This document shows, one piece after another, positions 21,907 through 32,197 of a DNA stretch of 39,716 nt (positions are counted from its first letter, which is position 1; every line of letters begins with the position of its first letter). The notes below the pieces were generated by a model that was not told the origin of the DNA, searched no databases, and saw only the letters and a program-made list of their open reading frames with translations. The DNA lies in NCBI GenBank assembly GCA_024741835.1, contig JAENRP010000121.1, positions 1 to 39,716 of the forward strand, read 5' to 3'. This DNA comes from Diplocarpon mali. Its lineage: Eukaryota; Ascomycota; Leotiomycetes; Helotiales; Drepanopezizaceae. Both the position numbers and the translations under genes were made by a program.

Positions 21907-24201
21907 TTAGATCGTTGAGCCCGTGCAACTGGCATTCGCAGCCACAAGACTTTGCCGAAGATGTTCGTCTTCTGTAATTGGGGGCGGTGGTGCTGTTATT
22001 TGAACTGCGTCTTCCGCCATTTGTTCTGGCTCCACAACTTGAAACTCCTCTATACCAGAAAAGTCGCTCTCATGAGGCGAAAGACTGCCGGTGGTCTCTC
22101 GAACATTATCGTGGCTTGACATACCAGTCAGAGCAGAAATTCCCTCCTGACGCATCATCTCATCCTCACCAGCAAGTCGTGCTCGCTGCTCGGCTTCCCT
22201 TTTCGCTGCTTGACTTGGTGCCCGTGTCTTCAACTCGCCCGTGACACACTGTAGATAGTAAGGTACCTCGATGCCACTCTTTAAAAAAAAAAGCTTAAGA
22301 TTCCTAGCCTTATCCTTGAGCTGAACCTGGTTTCTATCCCTAAGAACGTCGTTGAGCGAACCATTCGGGCCGTAGAGAGCGAGGATTTGGCTCCAGTGTG
22401 GTCCTTTAACTTGATCGAGACCAGCCATCAGAGTATTTTCCTCCTCGTTGGTCCATGGTCGTCTTTGACTAGGCGTGCCGGGTCGGCGTACACCTACATG
22501 ATTTGATTTGGTGCTCGCAGCGCGTCGGGCTTTCTCATACAGCACTTGAGTTGGGGCACTTTGGGTGGGATAAGGTACTCTGTTAACATATTTGAAGTCT
22601 TGAGGACTTTGCAAGCTGTTCGGAGAAAGGGGTTGTGGTTGTGAAATCACGACTAATCAATGTTAATTTAGAACTGTGTATAGATTGGAACGGACTCGTA
22701 CTATTTCCCTGCGTTTGGCTGGTATATCCCAAGGCTTTCAAGACTTCATCAGCCGCCAGCTGTACGTGAATCGATATATCTTGGTCAAAGGAGTTTGTTG
22801 CACTGCAGCTGATTTGATCCCCGTTCATTGTATTTTCTTGGCTAACCAAAGCGTTCCAGTGCAGAGTCTGACGAGGCGATGCAGGTGCAGTAAGAGCGTG
22901 GCGCTTCATATAGGGAGCAAGCAAGGGCTCATAGTTGTTTTTCAGATAGCCACTGACGCTAGTCAAGAACCCTTCCCAGCCAAACTTTTCGGAAAGCGCC
23001 TCTTGTCTATGTTAGAGAGTCTTATCAATGGGACAAGGGAAGAGTAACCCACGTATTGATTCCACGTCGGTATGCTCCTTCATCAGAAAATCTCGTCTGC
23101 TATTGACCAGCTCAATCATTTCACGCTCGTCCTTAGATAATGGGGTATCTGGATGCCGCTTTCTTAACAAATCCTCGAAGTCAAGGGGGAACATTTCTTC
23201 CAGGATATCTTCCTTAGTCTCAAATTGTTCTTCTGAAGTGACCATAGAGAGGTACATCTGAGTCTTGAGATCAACAAGCAGTTCGCCTGGTTCTTTCTCT
23301 ATACAAGCACCTTCAGGTGTAACTATATCAATGAAGGGGGAACCTAATTCGTAGAAACCAACGGATGATCCAAACACAGCGGCAGAAAATGAAGCAAGAT
23401 TTGCTATTCGGATTGTTGCACGATGTTCCGGTTCTTTGACATTGAGTTCGTCGGCAGAAAGAAATAGACCATCCTTGGAATATATCCTTTTGGTTTGATC
23501 GAAGAGCGACTTCAGCGTAGCATAAGCTTGGCCAGGCTCGGATTCCGGGTCCTGAACTATCCTGATAGTTTCAGTATACGGTCCTTGAGCCAATATCGAC
23601 AACATCTGCGTGGACTGCGAGCGGGTCAGCGTATGCTGCGATGTGTGTACACGAGGAGCCTCTTACCAAACTCTCCAACATCGGAAGACTGAAGATCCGC
23701 ATATAGAGGTACGGGTCTGATAAGAATTTGCTTCCAGCTGGAACAGTTCTGGCGTGATCTGTCGTTGCTTGACTTGCTTGAGTGCATTCCGCTTCTGAAG
23801 GTTCGGCTTGAACTTGAAATGCGTAGTCTTGGTTTGCCAAATATTGCTTCATGACAGCTTCTGAAGCTTGCGCAGCCAAGTCTGCAATGCTCGGAGACTT
23901 TACACTTGTGTTCGATAAAGGGGTAGATGGATCAAGCTTTTGTCGTTTCTCCCCTACGTCTTGGGAATGATCGGGTTGATGACGTTTGAGGGGCAATGCA
24001 TCTGGGGAGTCGTAGGCGGTGGGGTATTCTGGAGATTCATGCTTGATGGGAACGTCTGCGAGGGAGAGGCTTTCAGCAAATTTCTCGTTCAAATTGAATC
24101 GCACGCTCTGGCCTCTCTTGATACAGTGGTTGCGATTTAGGACCTTGAAAACTGGGTGATTTACCAGTATCTTCTAGTGCCAGATGCATAGTAGATGTCA
24201 T
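21907..24201 (-). CDS. TBF1: TRFH plus Myb telobox protein, Tbf1/TRF-like
   Basis: The proposed exons on the minus strand are 24201-24165, 24112-23667, 23614-23053, 23001-22702 and 22652-21907, giving 696 aa. The introns are 49-52 bp and all phases agree. Residues about 150-390 form a TRFH-like dimerisation domain: FSLPMLESL joined to STQMLSILAQGPYTETI, then GQAYATLKSLFDQTKRIYS. The Myb domain lies at about 510-570: RRPWTNEEENTLMAGLDQVKG, then PHWSQIL, and the telobox helix VQLKDKARNLK, close to the VxLKDKWRN consensus. A basic KR-rich region at the N-terminus may be nuclear. By family knowledge, such proteins bind TTAGGG repeats at telomeres or gene promoters. Tbf1-type is preferred over Taz1 because of the domain match, but this needs a tree. 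The first 37-bp exon and its AGAG acceptor are the least certain part. Confidence 0.87.
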
Positions 24202-25120
24202 AGTAAGAATGTCCTATCTCATGATCTTCTGAGGCGGTGGCGCCAGTGTGTGACCATCGATTTGAATCCCACTAGGTAGGTAAGTAGTCAACGATAACGT
24301 GTAACAGTAGGTAATCCGGCAGCCTCTAGGCAGGTAAGTGTCTGTCGCCGTTGGATTTGCATCACAAACTAGTCTGCGTGAGCCATTGGCCACCGTACGA
24401 AGCCCTGTTTATCGAAACCTACATTAGTCCAGACCCTATTCGCTGGCGATACACAAACAGAATATTCAAATAAATTGGTTCCAAAACATCCTCGTCTCAG
24501 GTAATTTTTCAGACTACACGTCACGCTGGCATGGAACAATCGGTCTCACCTTGATCATTCGCTATACAAATAGGTCTGGCGTTCGTACTCACCGGGTGGT
24601 TCCCAATTGACCCTGTTGCGTATCACAGCTGAATTGTTATATCATGTTTGATCTTCAGACTCTATCTCAGAAGAGAACTAGGAAGAATGGCTTTCTTGAT
24701 TAGAAGCTCCACCATCTTGGCGTGTTCTGGCATCATCCCCAACGTTTTTCTATTTTCCAAAAGAAATCGTCGTCTGCCGTCTGTCGCACGCCAATGATCC
24801 GTAGATCTCGTCATTGTTGGTTTCCGGAATTTCTCGATAATTCAGCCGACAAGTGTCAGGTTGTGTTTACAGGTCATGATAATAGAGACGCACTCTTTCT
24901 CTATTGACTGTTTTCACAACGACAATATTATGGATCAAGATAATTGTTAAATCAACTGGAACATCCATGACCATTTCACACTCAAGTCTTGCACAAAAAT
25001 TCCAGTACCAAGATTGGATCGTCCAGCGCGGATGTTAAGGACTTGATTGCCGGTCCTCTCTACGTGCTACCACAGCTTCTTCAATATGGGGTTACAACTA
25101 CATAACGAAGGCATCATCCT
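24202..25120. other. Upstream region of the TRF-like gene, no gene seen
   Basis: Near 24270-24345 there are variants of TAGGTAGGTAAG and TAGGCAGGTAAG, a weak direct repeat. I see no coding sequence. The part next to 24201 holds the promoter of the TRF-like gene. Confidence 0.4.
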
Positions 25121-26251
25121 ATGGCTCGGGTTCAAAGCCTCGAAAAGAGTCCAAGCCGAACACCACTTAACAATATCAAAGAGGGCTTGGCTAGTGTTGG
25201 CGAAGGAATCCCTCCTACAACTCGCTCAAAAAAACTCAAGGCTCAGTCTCCTTCCAATCGACCACAGCACGCTCATGAAATGACCACTAAGATTGCCTCA
25301 GATGTCTTGAGAGCGCCTTATTCAGAAACGATATATCGGCACTATCTCTCAGACCAAATCATGCTTCAACGGATCAACTCCAAAGCTACGGGTCGAGACT
25401 CGACATGGTCAAAATTCGGTACCTATCAGGAAAATCAAAGGAGAAAGAAGAGCTTCATGAGCCCAAGCTGATGCATGATGTGGAGACTCACCAGAGAGAT
25501 GGAAACTCGACCATAATTACACAGAGCTCAAGATATCCGCAAGCTGAGAAACCTGTAGTCAACCACAATAACACGACACCAAAGTCTCTAGCGATCTACA
25601 GACAGCAAATGGTCCCAGTCACTCCTGGGCTCTTTCTTCGGAGCTTAGGAAGAGAAAGCCGAAAACTCACCGCCGTCAGAGACCTCCAAGCGTGATCTCT
25701 AGTTTCGAGTAGAAAAAATGCCAAGATCCTGGCACTAAAGCTGTACGTGACGCAGTCTCGTATGGCGGATAGTTCCACACGGCCAATGTCTTCGACATCC
25801 GCGGTTTCTGGGGTTCGAGACGCGGGTCCTTGATGAGGATTACATTTTTGAGCACCCTACGCCTCCGAAGCTCAGAAGACCTGCACCACAAGCATCAAGT
25901 TCTTCGTTCCTGAAGTCGAAGCCCTGGAGCGAAAATGTAATACTAAGCCTGCACCGACCACACTCACATCTGAAACGTCCTTCGCCAGCAAGCATGATCA
26001 GACGATGGCATCTAATCAACTCTGCATAAAAGATCTCTCGAAAAAGGAGATACGCAAGTAAGACGAATAGGCCGATGAGGAACTGCTCGCCGCCGGCACT
26101 TTCCCTGCAGATTGGCGTTGGATATTGTTATTCGGATCCCGAGCCTGCAGAACTTGAAAGCAATCGCTGTTTTGGAGGAGAATGAAGTCACTTGGCTATC
26201 CATGAGCTTGTAGCGAAAAGAGATGGTCGGTTGAGCAGCAACTGATTCCAT
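25121..26251 (+). pseudogene. Decayed coding-like sequence, family unknown
   Basis: Three consecutive plus-strand frames read protein-like and follow one another. The first, 25121-25471, gives 116 aa with basic and Ser/Pro-rich composition (EKSPSRTPLN). The second, from about 25370 to 25695, reads DQLQSYGSRLDMVKIRYL then KSKEKEELHEPKL. The third, about 25800-26245, includes RFLGFETRVLDEDYIF and EHPTPPKLRRPAP and has a few internal stops. No single splice model joins them without stops. It looks like an old frameshifted gene, but the family is not recognised and chance cannot be excluded. Confidence 0.3.
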
Positions 26252-27303
26252 TGCCTTTTCCTAGAAGGCGATATTAGCAAGTGAGATGGATCCTAAGATC
26301 CGAAACTGCCCCATGGTGTCATAGGTCCCGTACAAAAACTTCCGTTTATCACCAGCAGCAGTGATTCTTGCTTATCCATCGAAACATGGAGTAGATCATG
26401 CATCGAGATTGTCTGGTCTTGATACCGCACGTAGTAAACGAAATTATAAGGTCCTATCAGTAGGTAAGGAGAGATTGTGCCAGGAAATATGGCTCCTCGG
26501 TTCGTAGCCATCTAAGAAACTTGTTTATCGGCGCGAATGTACGACTCGGCCACATTCACTTAGCAGCCTCATCTGTATGGGAGAAACTGAATAAGGACCC
26601 CGAGCACATCCACAGTTGATGCGTGTTACGCAGATGGTCTGGTTACTGCCGCTTCCAAGGAGCAAGATGACGATGGCAGCGAGTGTCTTGCTGGGAATTA
26701 ATTGTGCACGTCCATGTATGTATTTACATCCATATCAATATCCATATCAATATTTACATTGGTACCATGAAACATAATTCATCTATTTTTACTGGCTTCG
26801 GAATAGCAATACGTGAGTTTAGTCTGCATTCCGCAAAGTCAGAGAGCTGCTGTGTGCCTGCCCCTAAGAGTGCCGAAGTGAAAGTCGGGCACATCGGTTT
26901 ACCTTGAATCGGGTTCCGCGATAAATTCATGTGCGCTAATCATCTACACATTGGTGACCAGGAATCTTAGACCTTCCGGTATCCGCATGCGACGAGGTGT
27001 TTTTCGAATCTCTGCTCTTCGACGGAAGATTTGCAGCACCTCCCTCACATGGTATCAGAAGAAACGTGCCGGAGCCCTCTTGGTGGGCCGTACAATCCTT
27101 GGCCTCGCTCATCATGCAAAGAAGTGCGGGGAGTTTTCCGGTGCATTTCAATGTGTCCCAATTCATGTACAAACCGACCCTTGGCCGCCACCCCGTAACG
27201 AACCCCCGCTCCGAGAATCATCGCATCATCACGTCGTATCTCACCGGATGACAAGTATTTTTTTGTACACTCAGAAACAATCGCTCCAAGTAATGGTTTT
27301 CCT
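26252..27303. other. Intergenic region 3' of the ADH gene
   Basis: No gene is convincing. Several antisense ORFs near 26950-27330 overlap the last ADH exons and are shadows. A short ATATCCATATCA-type repeat lies at 26720-26758. Confidence 0.45.
26720..26758. repeat. Short AT-rich tandem repeat
   Basis: The unit CATATCAATATC is repeated about twice, flanked by related TTTACAT stretches. It is a simple tract. Confidence 0.65.
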
Positions 27304-29060
27304 CTACTTAGAGGTGTCAACGACGTAACGCCCAGCGATCTTGCCCTCTTGCCTGTGGTGCCGTTAGTAACGTTCCTCTGAATCGCGTGCGAGCTTTTAG
27401 AGCTGTTTCCACTTACATCAATTCGTATACCTTCTGGAGCTCGCTCATGCCAATCGATTTGTATGGGGCCTTGATCATGCTTCGGTCAAGTTAGCAAAGC
27501 CTTCTAGATGCTCCAATGATTTCGGGGATTGCAAGTGTATGATCTGACTCCACTATTTCCCGAGGGTGGGTTGTCGGGTGATGCTTACCCTCGTCTGAAG
27601 AACTCAATGGCCTCGGCAGAGTCAGCCCGATTGCCAACGTAAGATCCCTTGATTGTGATCATCTTGATGACGGACTCGAAGACTGGTGCCCGTAGATATG
27701 CACCGGCCGGAAGACCGATGGCAACGACAGTACCACGTGGCCGGACGTACTTATGCTTGTCAGCAGGTAATAGGCATTTAAACTGAGTCTGAACATACCT
27801 CGGCAGCTTGTTGGAATGGCTTTTCGTTCACAGCGACTAAAATGACGGCATGCGGCCCGAGACCATCGGCAGTGGCAGCCTTAACATCACCAACCAAGTC
27901 CTTGCTGGTCAAGAAGTCGACATACGACTCGGCACCGAGCCTTGAAAGCTATTAGCAGAGTTGAAGGTTTTGTAAGGTTTTGTGAGGTTTTGTGACAGGG
28001 GAAAATTCAAGGACAACGTCGGAAAATCTCAAGGATTCTGCTCAAGATGTCTTTTCTGTGGTGGGGGCTCCTCGTTAATTGCCCAGACACGAGAGTATGA
28101 GACCCAAGTACGTATACATATATATGTGTGTGTGTATCATCAATGAGTAGGGAACGCTCCCCTGGTCCATCCGGTGGACTGAATGGTCTCCACAGCAGTG
28201 GCCTCCGGAAGGCCAGCGGAGCATCACCCCAAAAACGCCTGGCTGCCGGCTCCGCAGACGGTAAGGGATATGTGACGGGAATTTGGGACTTACTTGGTAG
28301 TCATCTGCTTCTTCTCATCACCACCATCGATGGCGATAATTCGGACGCCCATAGCCTTAGCATACTGGCAGGCCAGGGATCCGAGTCCACCACCAGCACC
28401 GACGATAGCAACAGTTTGGCCGGGCTTGACTCCCGACTCCTTCAAACCCTTGTAGACGGTGATACCGGCGCAGAGAACAGGTGCGATGGCCTCGAGGTCA
28501 CACTCCTTGGGAATGCGGGCAACGTGTGCAGCTTTGGCAATGCAGTATTCTTGGAAGGTTCCGTCAACAGTGTAACCTGAGAGGAGAGCTTTGGCACAGA
28601 GAGGCTCGTCGGATCTTTGACAGAAATCGCATTGAAGACATGAGCCATTGATCCACTGATGGTCATGTCAATATGCATTCGAGCAGTCGAATTGTTCGCG
28701 TCATACCTTTACACCAGCATGGTCACCAATCTCAATATCCGTGACGAGATCGCCCCTGGCAACGACCACGCCAGCACCCTCGTGTCCTCCGACAAGGGGG
28801 AGCTTGGTAGCCAATGGCCAGTCACCATTGACGGCGTGTAGATCAGTGTGGCAAACACCAGAGTACTTGATGTTCACGAGAACCTCATCTGGACCTGGCT
28901 TTTGGACGGAAATCTTCTTGTAGACGACAGCTGGGAGGAATTAGTTATCTGAAAGTTTCAGGTACCAGAAAAGAAGCCGAAAGGCGTTAGGTGGCTACTC
29001 ACGCTTGCCGGTCTGCTCGATAACTTGGGCCCATTGCTCAGTTGGGATTGATGGTGACAT
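27304..29060 (-). CDS. ADH1: Zinc alcohol dehydrogenase, NAD-dependent, Adh1-type
   Basis: There are seven exons on the minus strand: 29060-29003, 28930-28707, 28655-28294, 27940-27799, 27749-27589, 27479-27417 and 27352-27304. They give 352 aa with every phase consistent. The catalytic zinc ligands are C46 (GVCHTD), H69 with E70 (GGHEGAG) and C156 (PVLCAG). The structural zinc cysteines are C100, C103, C106 and C114 ([15 protein letters not shown]). The cofactor loop GAGGGLG is at 180-186, followed by the acidic end AIDGG that selects NAD. Length and all motifs match yeast Adh1. By family knowledge the tetrameric cytosolic enzyme interconverts ethanol and acetaldehyde in fermentation or ethanol use. 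Five introns are 49-109 bp, but intron 3 is 353 bp. Upstream, the leader is C/T-rich and an 8-bp repeat lies about 255-290 bp before the ATG. Confidence 0.95.
27960..28140. repeat. Simple repeats within ADH intron 3
   Basis: Near 27965-27998 the plus strand has AGGTTTTGT three times with one- to two-base spacers. Near 28108-28137 a TA tract runs into (GT)n. Both lie inside the 353-bp intron. Confidence 0.75.
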
Positions 29061-29315
29061 GATGATAATTGTATCTGTTGTACTTGTTTGTGACTGCGTT
29101 GGGAGCGGAATTGGAGAGAGAGAAACTGTCAAGTGAGAAGGTTGTTTGCGCTAGTCTGTCACTCGGGTTGGGTATAAGGGTCAATTGGCGAAGAAAATTT
29201 GAAGAGACGAAGGGCTACTCTACCTTATATTCAATTCTGAAAACATGCCACCTCGAAAACTACCCCTCAAATATCGGAATGCCCCCGCCTGGCCCCTCAC
29301 GCCGATCCTGGGCTC
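29061..29315 (-). promoter_or_regulatory. ADH promoter-proximal region and leader
   Basis: On the coding strand the 70 bp before the ATG are C/T- and A-rich, typical of strongly expressed fungal genes. The ORF on the opposite strand is a shadow. No clear TATA box is visible. Confidence 0.4.
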
Positions 29316-29347
29316 GGATGCTTGGATACTTTGATACTCGGATACTT
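29316..29347. repeat. Four 8-bp tandem units upstream of ADH
   Basis: The units are GGATGCTT, GGATACTT, TGATACTC and GGATACTT, head to tail. They lie about 255-290 bp upstream of the ADH start codon, a reasonable place for transcription factor sites, though function is inference only. Confidence 0.6.
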
Positions 29348-31768
29348 GCTTGTTCCTTGCCCTCAGGCTTACGTTACGAGAGGCGCCTCTGGCTTAGCTT
29401 GGTCGCTTTGTTGACAATGTTTACAATGTTTACAAAGTAAATGTCACCTTATTTCATGCCCCGCTGGCCTTTGCTTTCTCCCATCCGTTCGACCGTAGAT
29501 TAGTTCTGAGCTGGTCCTCTACGCCCCGTAACGCCCCAGTGATAAATGTTTATTGGCCAGTCTACCAGAATGGGCCTCCACGGCGGACCTAGGCTTCTCC
29601 CATGGTATGCGCAAAGTCGAATGCTTTTAAGCTCCATGGAAGATGGAGTTTGGTTTTCAGTTGATCTGATTTGCAGGAGTATTTCCACTAAAGCCTTTTC
29701 TTCCGAATCCCGTACCGTAGCTCTGAACTACTAGAACCTGGAGGGTGGGGGGGGGGGAGGTTATAGTTGCGTGATTTGAGGTGGTGTGTTTCCCACGCCT
29801 GGGTTCTGTCATGCAATGTTAGTGTCACACCACGGATGCAAGCAGTTCTTCTCAGGAGCATGATACTTCGACAGCAGAGATGTGAGCGGACCAGAATGCC
29901 TCCCTCTGTGGTGTTGGATATCTTGCTTGGGATCAACCACCACGAGTTCTGTATTGCACTGTCCTGTTGCCTTGAGCTTCCAGGATACTCAGAGCCCCTG
30001 TCTCTGTCAAGCCTCTTAGCCCAGCTCTAAGCCCTTTGCAGCGAAGCCTTTTGCGGGGAAGTTTCCTGCAGTCTGAACTGTAAATTAGTACCAAGTACTA
30101 TCCTGTGCTGTATTGCGGGGTCGCTCCGATTGAAACAAGCCTGGATCCGAAAGGTTCTATTGCCTGGCAAACACAGGACAGAGCCCTGGGACGCTGAGAT
30201 TGAGAGCAGCGTACAGTAAGCCCCTCGACGCTTCTGGGAAGTTGGAAGGAATTCACACATCTTGGACGAGTCAGTAAAGCACAAGACAGAAGAAGCACAC
30301 ATGATACTTAGGAGGGATATCTGTTGGCCTTGGTACGCAGAAACTTACCTCCCATGGACTTTGCACAGTCAGATCATTTTGCATAATCACATGACAGCTG
30401 AGTACTGTTCCGTGCAAGGTACCTCTATTGACGTTGCGAGCAACCTACGGGAGGGCGATAGTCGATGCAAATTCCGCCGGAGGGGTGAGGCGTTGTAAGG
30501 CGGCGAGACGCTAGTCTCCGTTGGGCCAGGTACTACTTCACTACAACGCTGCTCATTCCTTTACTCCGTCTCCCCTCCTCCTCGAGACGAATACGATGAC
30601 AAGGGCGACAGGAGAGCGGCTTTGTTTTCGGAACTGGACCTCTACGCTGAATCTTATACACCCGAGAACTTGTTGAGGATACACCACTATGGCTACCTGC
30701 GCCCATCGCCTACTAACTTCGATGGGGGATCATGCCGCATGATGGAATCACGTTGTCCAAAGCAGAAAAGTAGTTGGGATTTGGGGACGATCTACTGTGC
30801 TCTACCATCGGATCAGGATTGGATATCTGGCCAGACCTGACGAGGGCTCAGCAAACCAACTCTGGGATCAAAGGACGGCTACTGCTTCATGAGCAACCTT
30901 CCTGCTGCTGAAGCGTCATCATTCGTCAAGGGGTATAATATTATCATACTAGAGCTGCGTCTTGTCAGCCAGATACTCCTAGCAGAGTTAGATCTCTCTC
31001 TTTAAGCCTTCGTGAGATGGTACTCTATAGTAAGCAACCTATCTACGCCCTCGAAGCTTGGTCTCTCCGAAACTGTTATTATGGCTCGCTTCAAGCAATT
31101 TAGACTTCTGGGCCACCTGGCGAGAAGTAGTCTGCAGGATGCAAGAGTAAAATCCAAGCGTAGGTATGCATGCTCCTGCGATTAGCTCGTTAAATGCATA
31201 ATGCACTACTCATACTAATGTCTATGTCTCCATCTCCACGCTCGCCCGGCACTTCCCAGTCCATAATGATTGTCGAAAATTGTACCCGCTGTACAGGAGT
31301 GTCGTTTCTACAAAGTAAATACCCGCTGCTTCTCTGCTAGGCTTTGAAGCCGCTTATCGGGAGTACTGAGCCAGACCTGGAGTATTGCCCCTTGCTCCGG
31401 CATGGCCACAGTGTCCCAGGGTGACTCCGGGCTTTGTGGAAATTCACCATGCGATGAAGCTCAGAGGAGCGCCCTTTCCTTTCGGTCTAAATGAGCTTTC
31501 TGGGCCCTCGTACCACGAATCAAACCAGAGGGTAGTCCAAAGACAACACTTTTATCTTTCCTGACGCATCATCATCGACAAGAGCGAGCCGATTGAACTA
31601 TCAAGTCACGTAAAATCCTCATCAATAACGACGTCAGCCCAGAATCAAAACCATATCTGCACGGTGGACCTCAAAATTTTTGTCAATTCTATCTAAGGGT
31701 GACTCAACAGTGACAGCAGCAAAGCCATCCTTTCGCCTTCTCCCAGCGCCGCACCACATCGCGTCACG
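29348..31768. other. Gene-poor intergenic region
   Basis: Short ORFs on both strands, none with a motif or splice model. It includes a G-run near 29743-29758. The 3' UTR of the small Cys-rich gene should lie at the right end. Confidence 0.45.
29743..29758. repeat. Poly-G tract
   Basis: A run of about a dozen G follows GGAGGGT. Homopolymer runs like this are prone to length error in sequencing and to G-quadruplex formation. Confidence 0.8.
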
Positions 31769-32197
31769 TCAAGCCCGCTCCTCGTCCCATCTCCGCTGTC
31801 TCTCCGCCTGGGCCTCCATAACCTTGATCCACTCCGACCTCCTCAAACAGATCTCCTGGATCGGCAGCACCTTTCTAGCCACATCCCTCCGCGACCTCCC
31901 CCAGTCAAGCAAGCCTCTCCTCAGAGCCTCAGCCTTAGCCGCTTGCAAGCAGCCCGCGCACCCGGAATGCTTGAGCGCGAGGCGCCGCGAGAGGCCGGAG
32001 CATGCCTTGGTCTGGATGTAGGGCGATGATTCAGGGAGCCAGCCCCGGTAGGGTTTCGCGCATGGGAGCTCGTGGATTGTGAGCGTCTCGATGTGGCCGC
32101 ATTTCTCGAAGAGAAGCCGGACTTGGAGGCAGCGGAAGCGAGAGGACAGCGGTGTTGGAGGCGTCGCGGATGGGATGGTTGGAGATAGAATATTCAT
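31769..32197 (-). CDS. Small Cys-containing protein, unknown function (142 aa)
   Basis: Single exon. I chose ATG at 32197 (MNILSPTIPS); the frame continues upstream only to a TTG. Residues about 20-85 hold six or seven cysteines in a pattern (RCLQVRLLFEKCGH, LPCAKPYRGW, KACSGLSRR, SGCAGCLQAA) that could bind metal or form a small Cys/His-rich fold. The C-terminal half is a basic, helical stretch (RRGLLDWGRSRRDVARK, EAQAERQRRWDEERA). There is no signal peptide, so the cysteines are more likely zinc ligands than disulfides. I have the impression of a family of ascomycete hypotheticals with the FEKCGH and ELPC motifs, but I assign no function. It stands alone between two gene-poor stretches. Confidence 0.62.
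   Translation of the reverse strand: MNILSPTIPSATPPTPLSSRFRCLQVRLLFEKCGHIETLTIHELPCAKPYRGWLPESSPYIQTKACSGLSRRLALKHSGCAGCLQAAKAEALRRGLLDWGRSRRDVARKVLPIQEICLRRSEWIKVMEAQAERQRRWDEERA

Noticed and set aside
26951..27328. A 125-codon plus-strand ORF near the ADH 3' end
   Set aside because: Its end is antisense to the last ADH exon, and its translation shows no recognisable domain.
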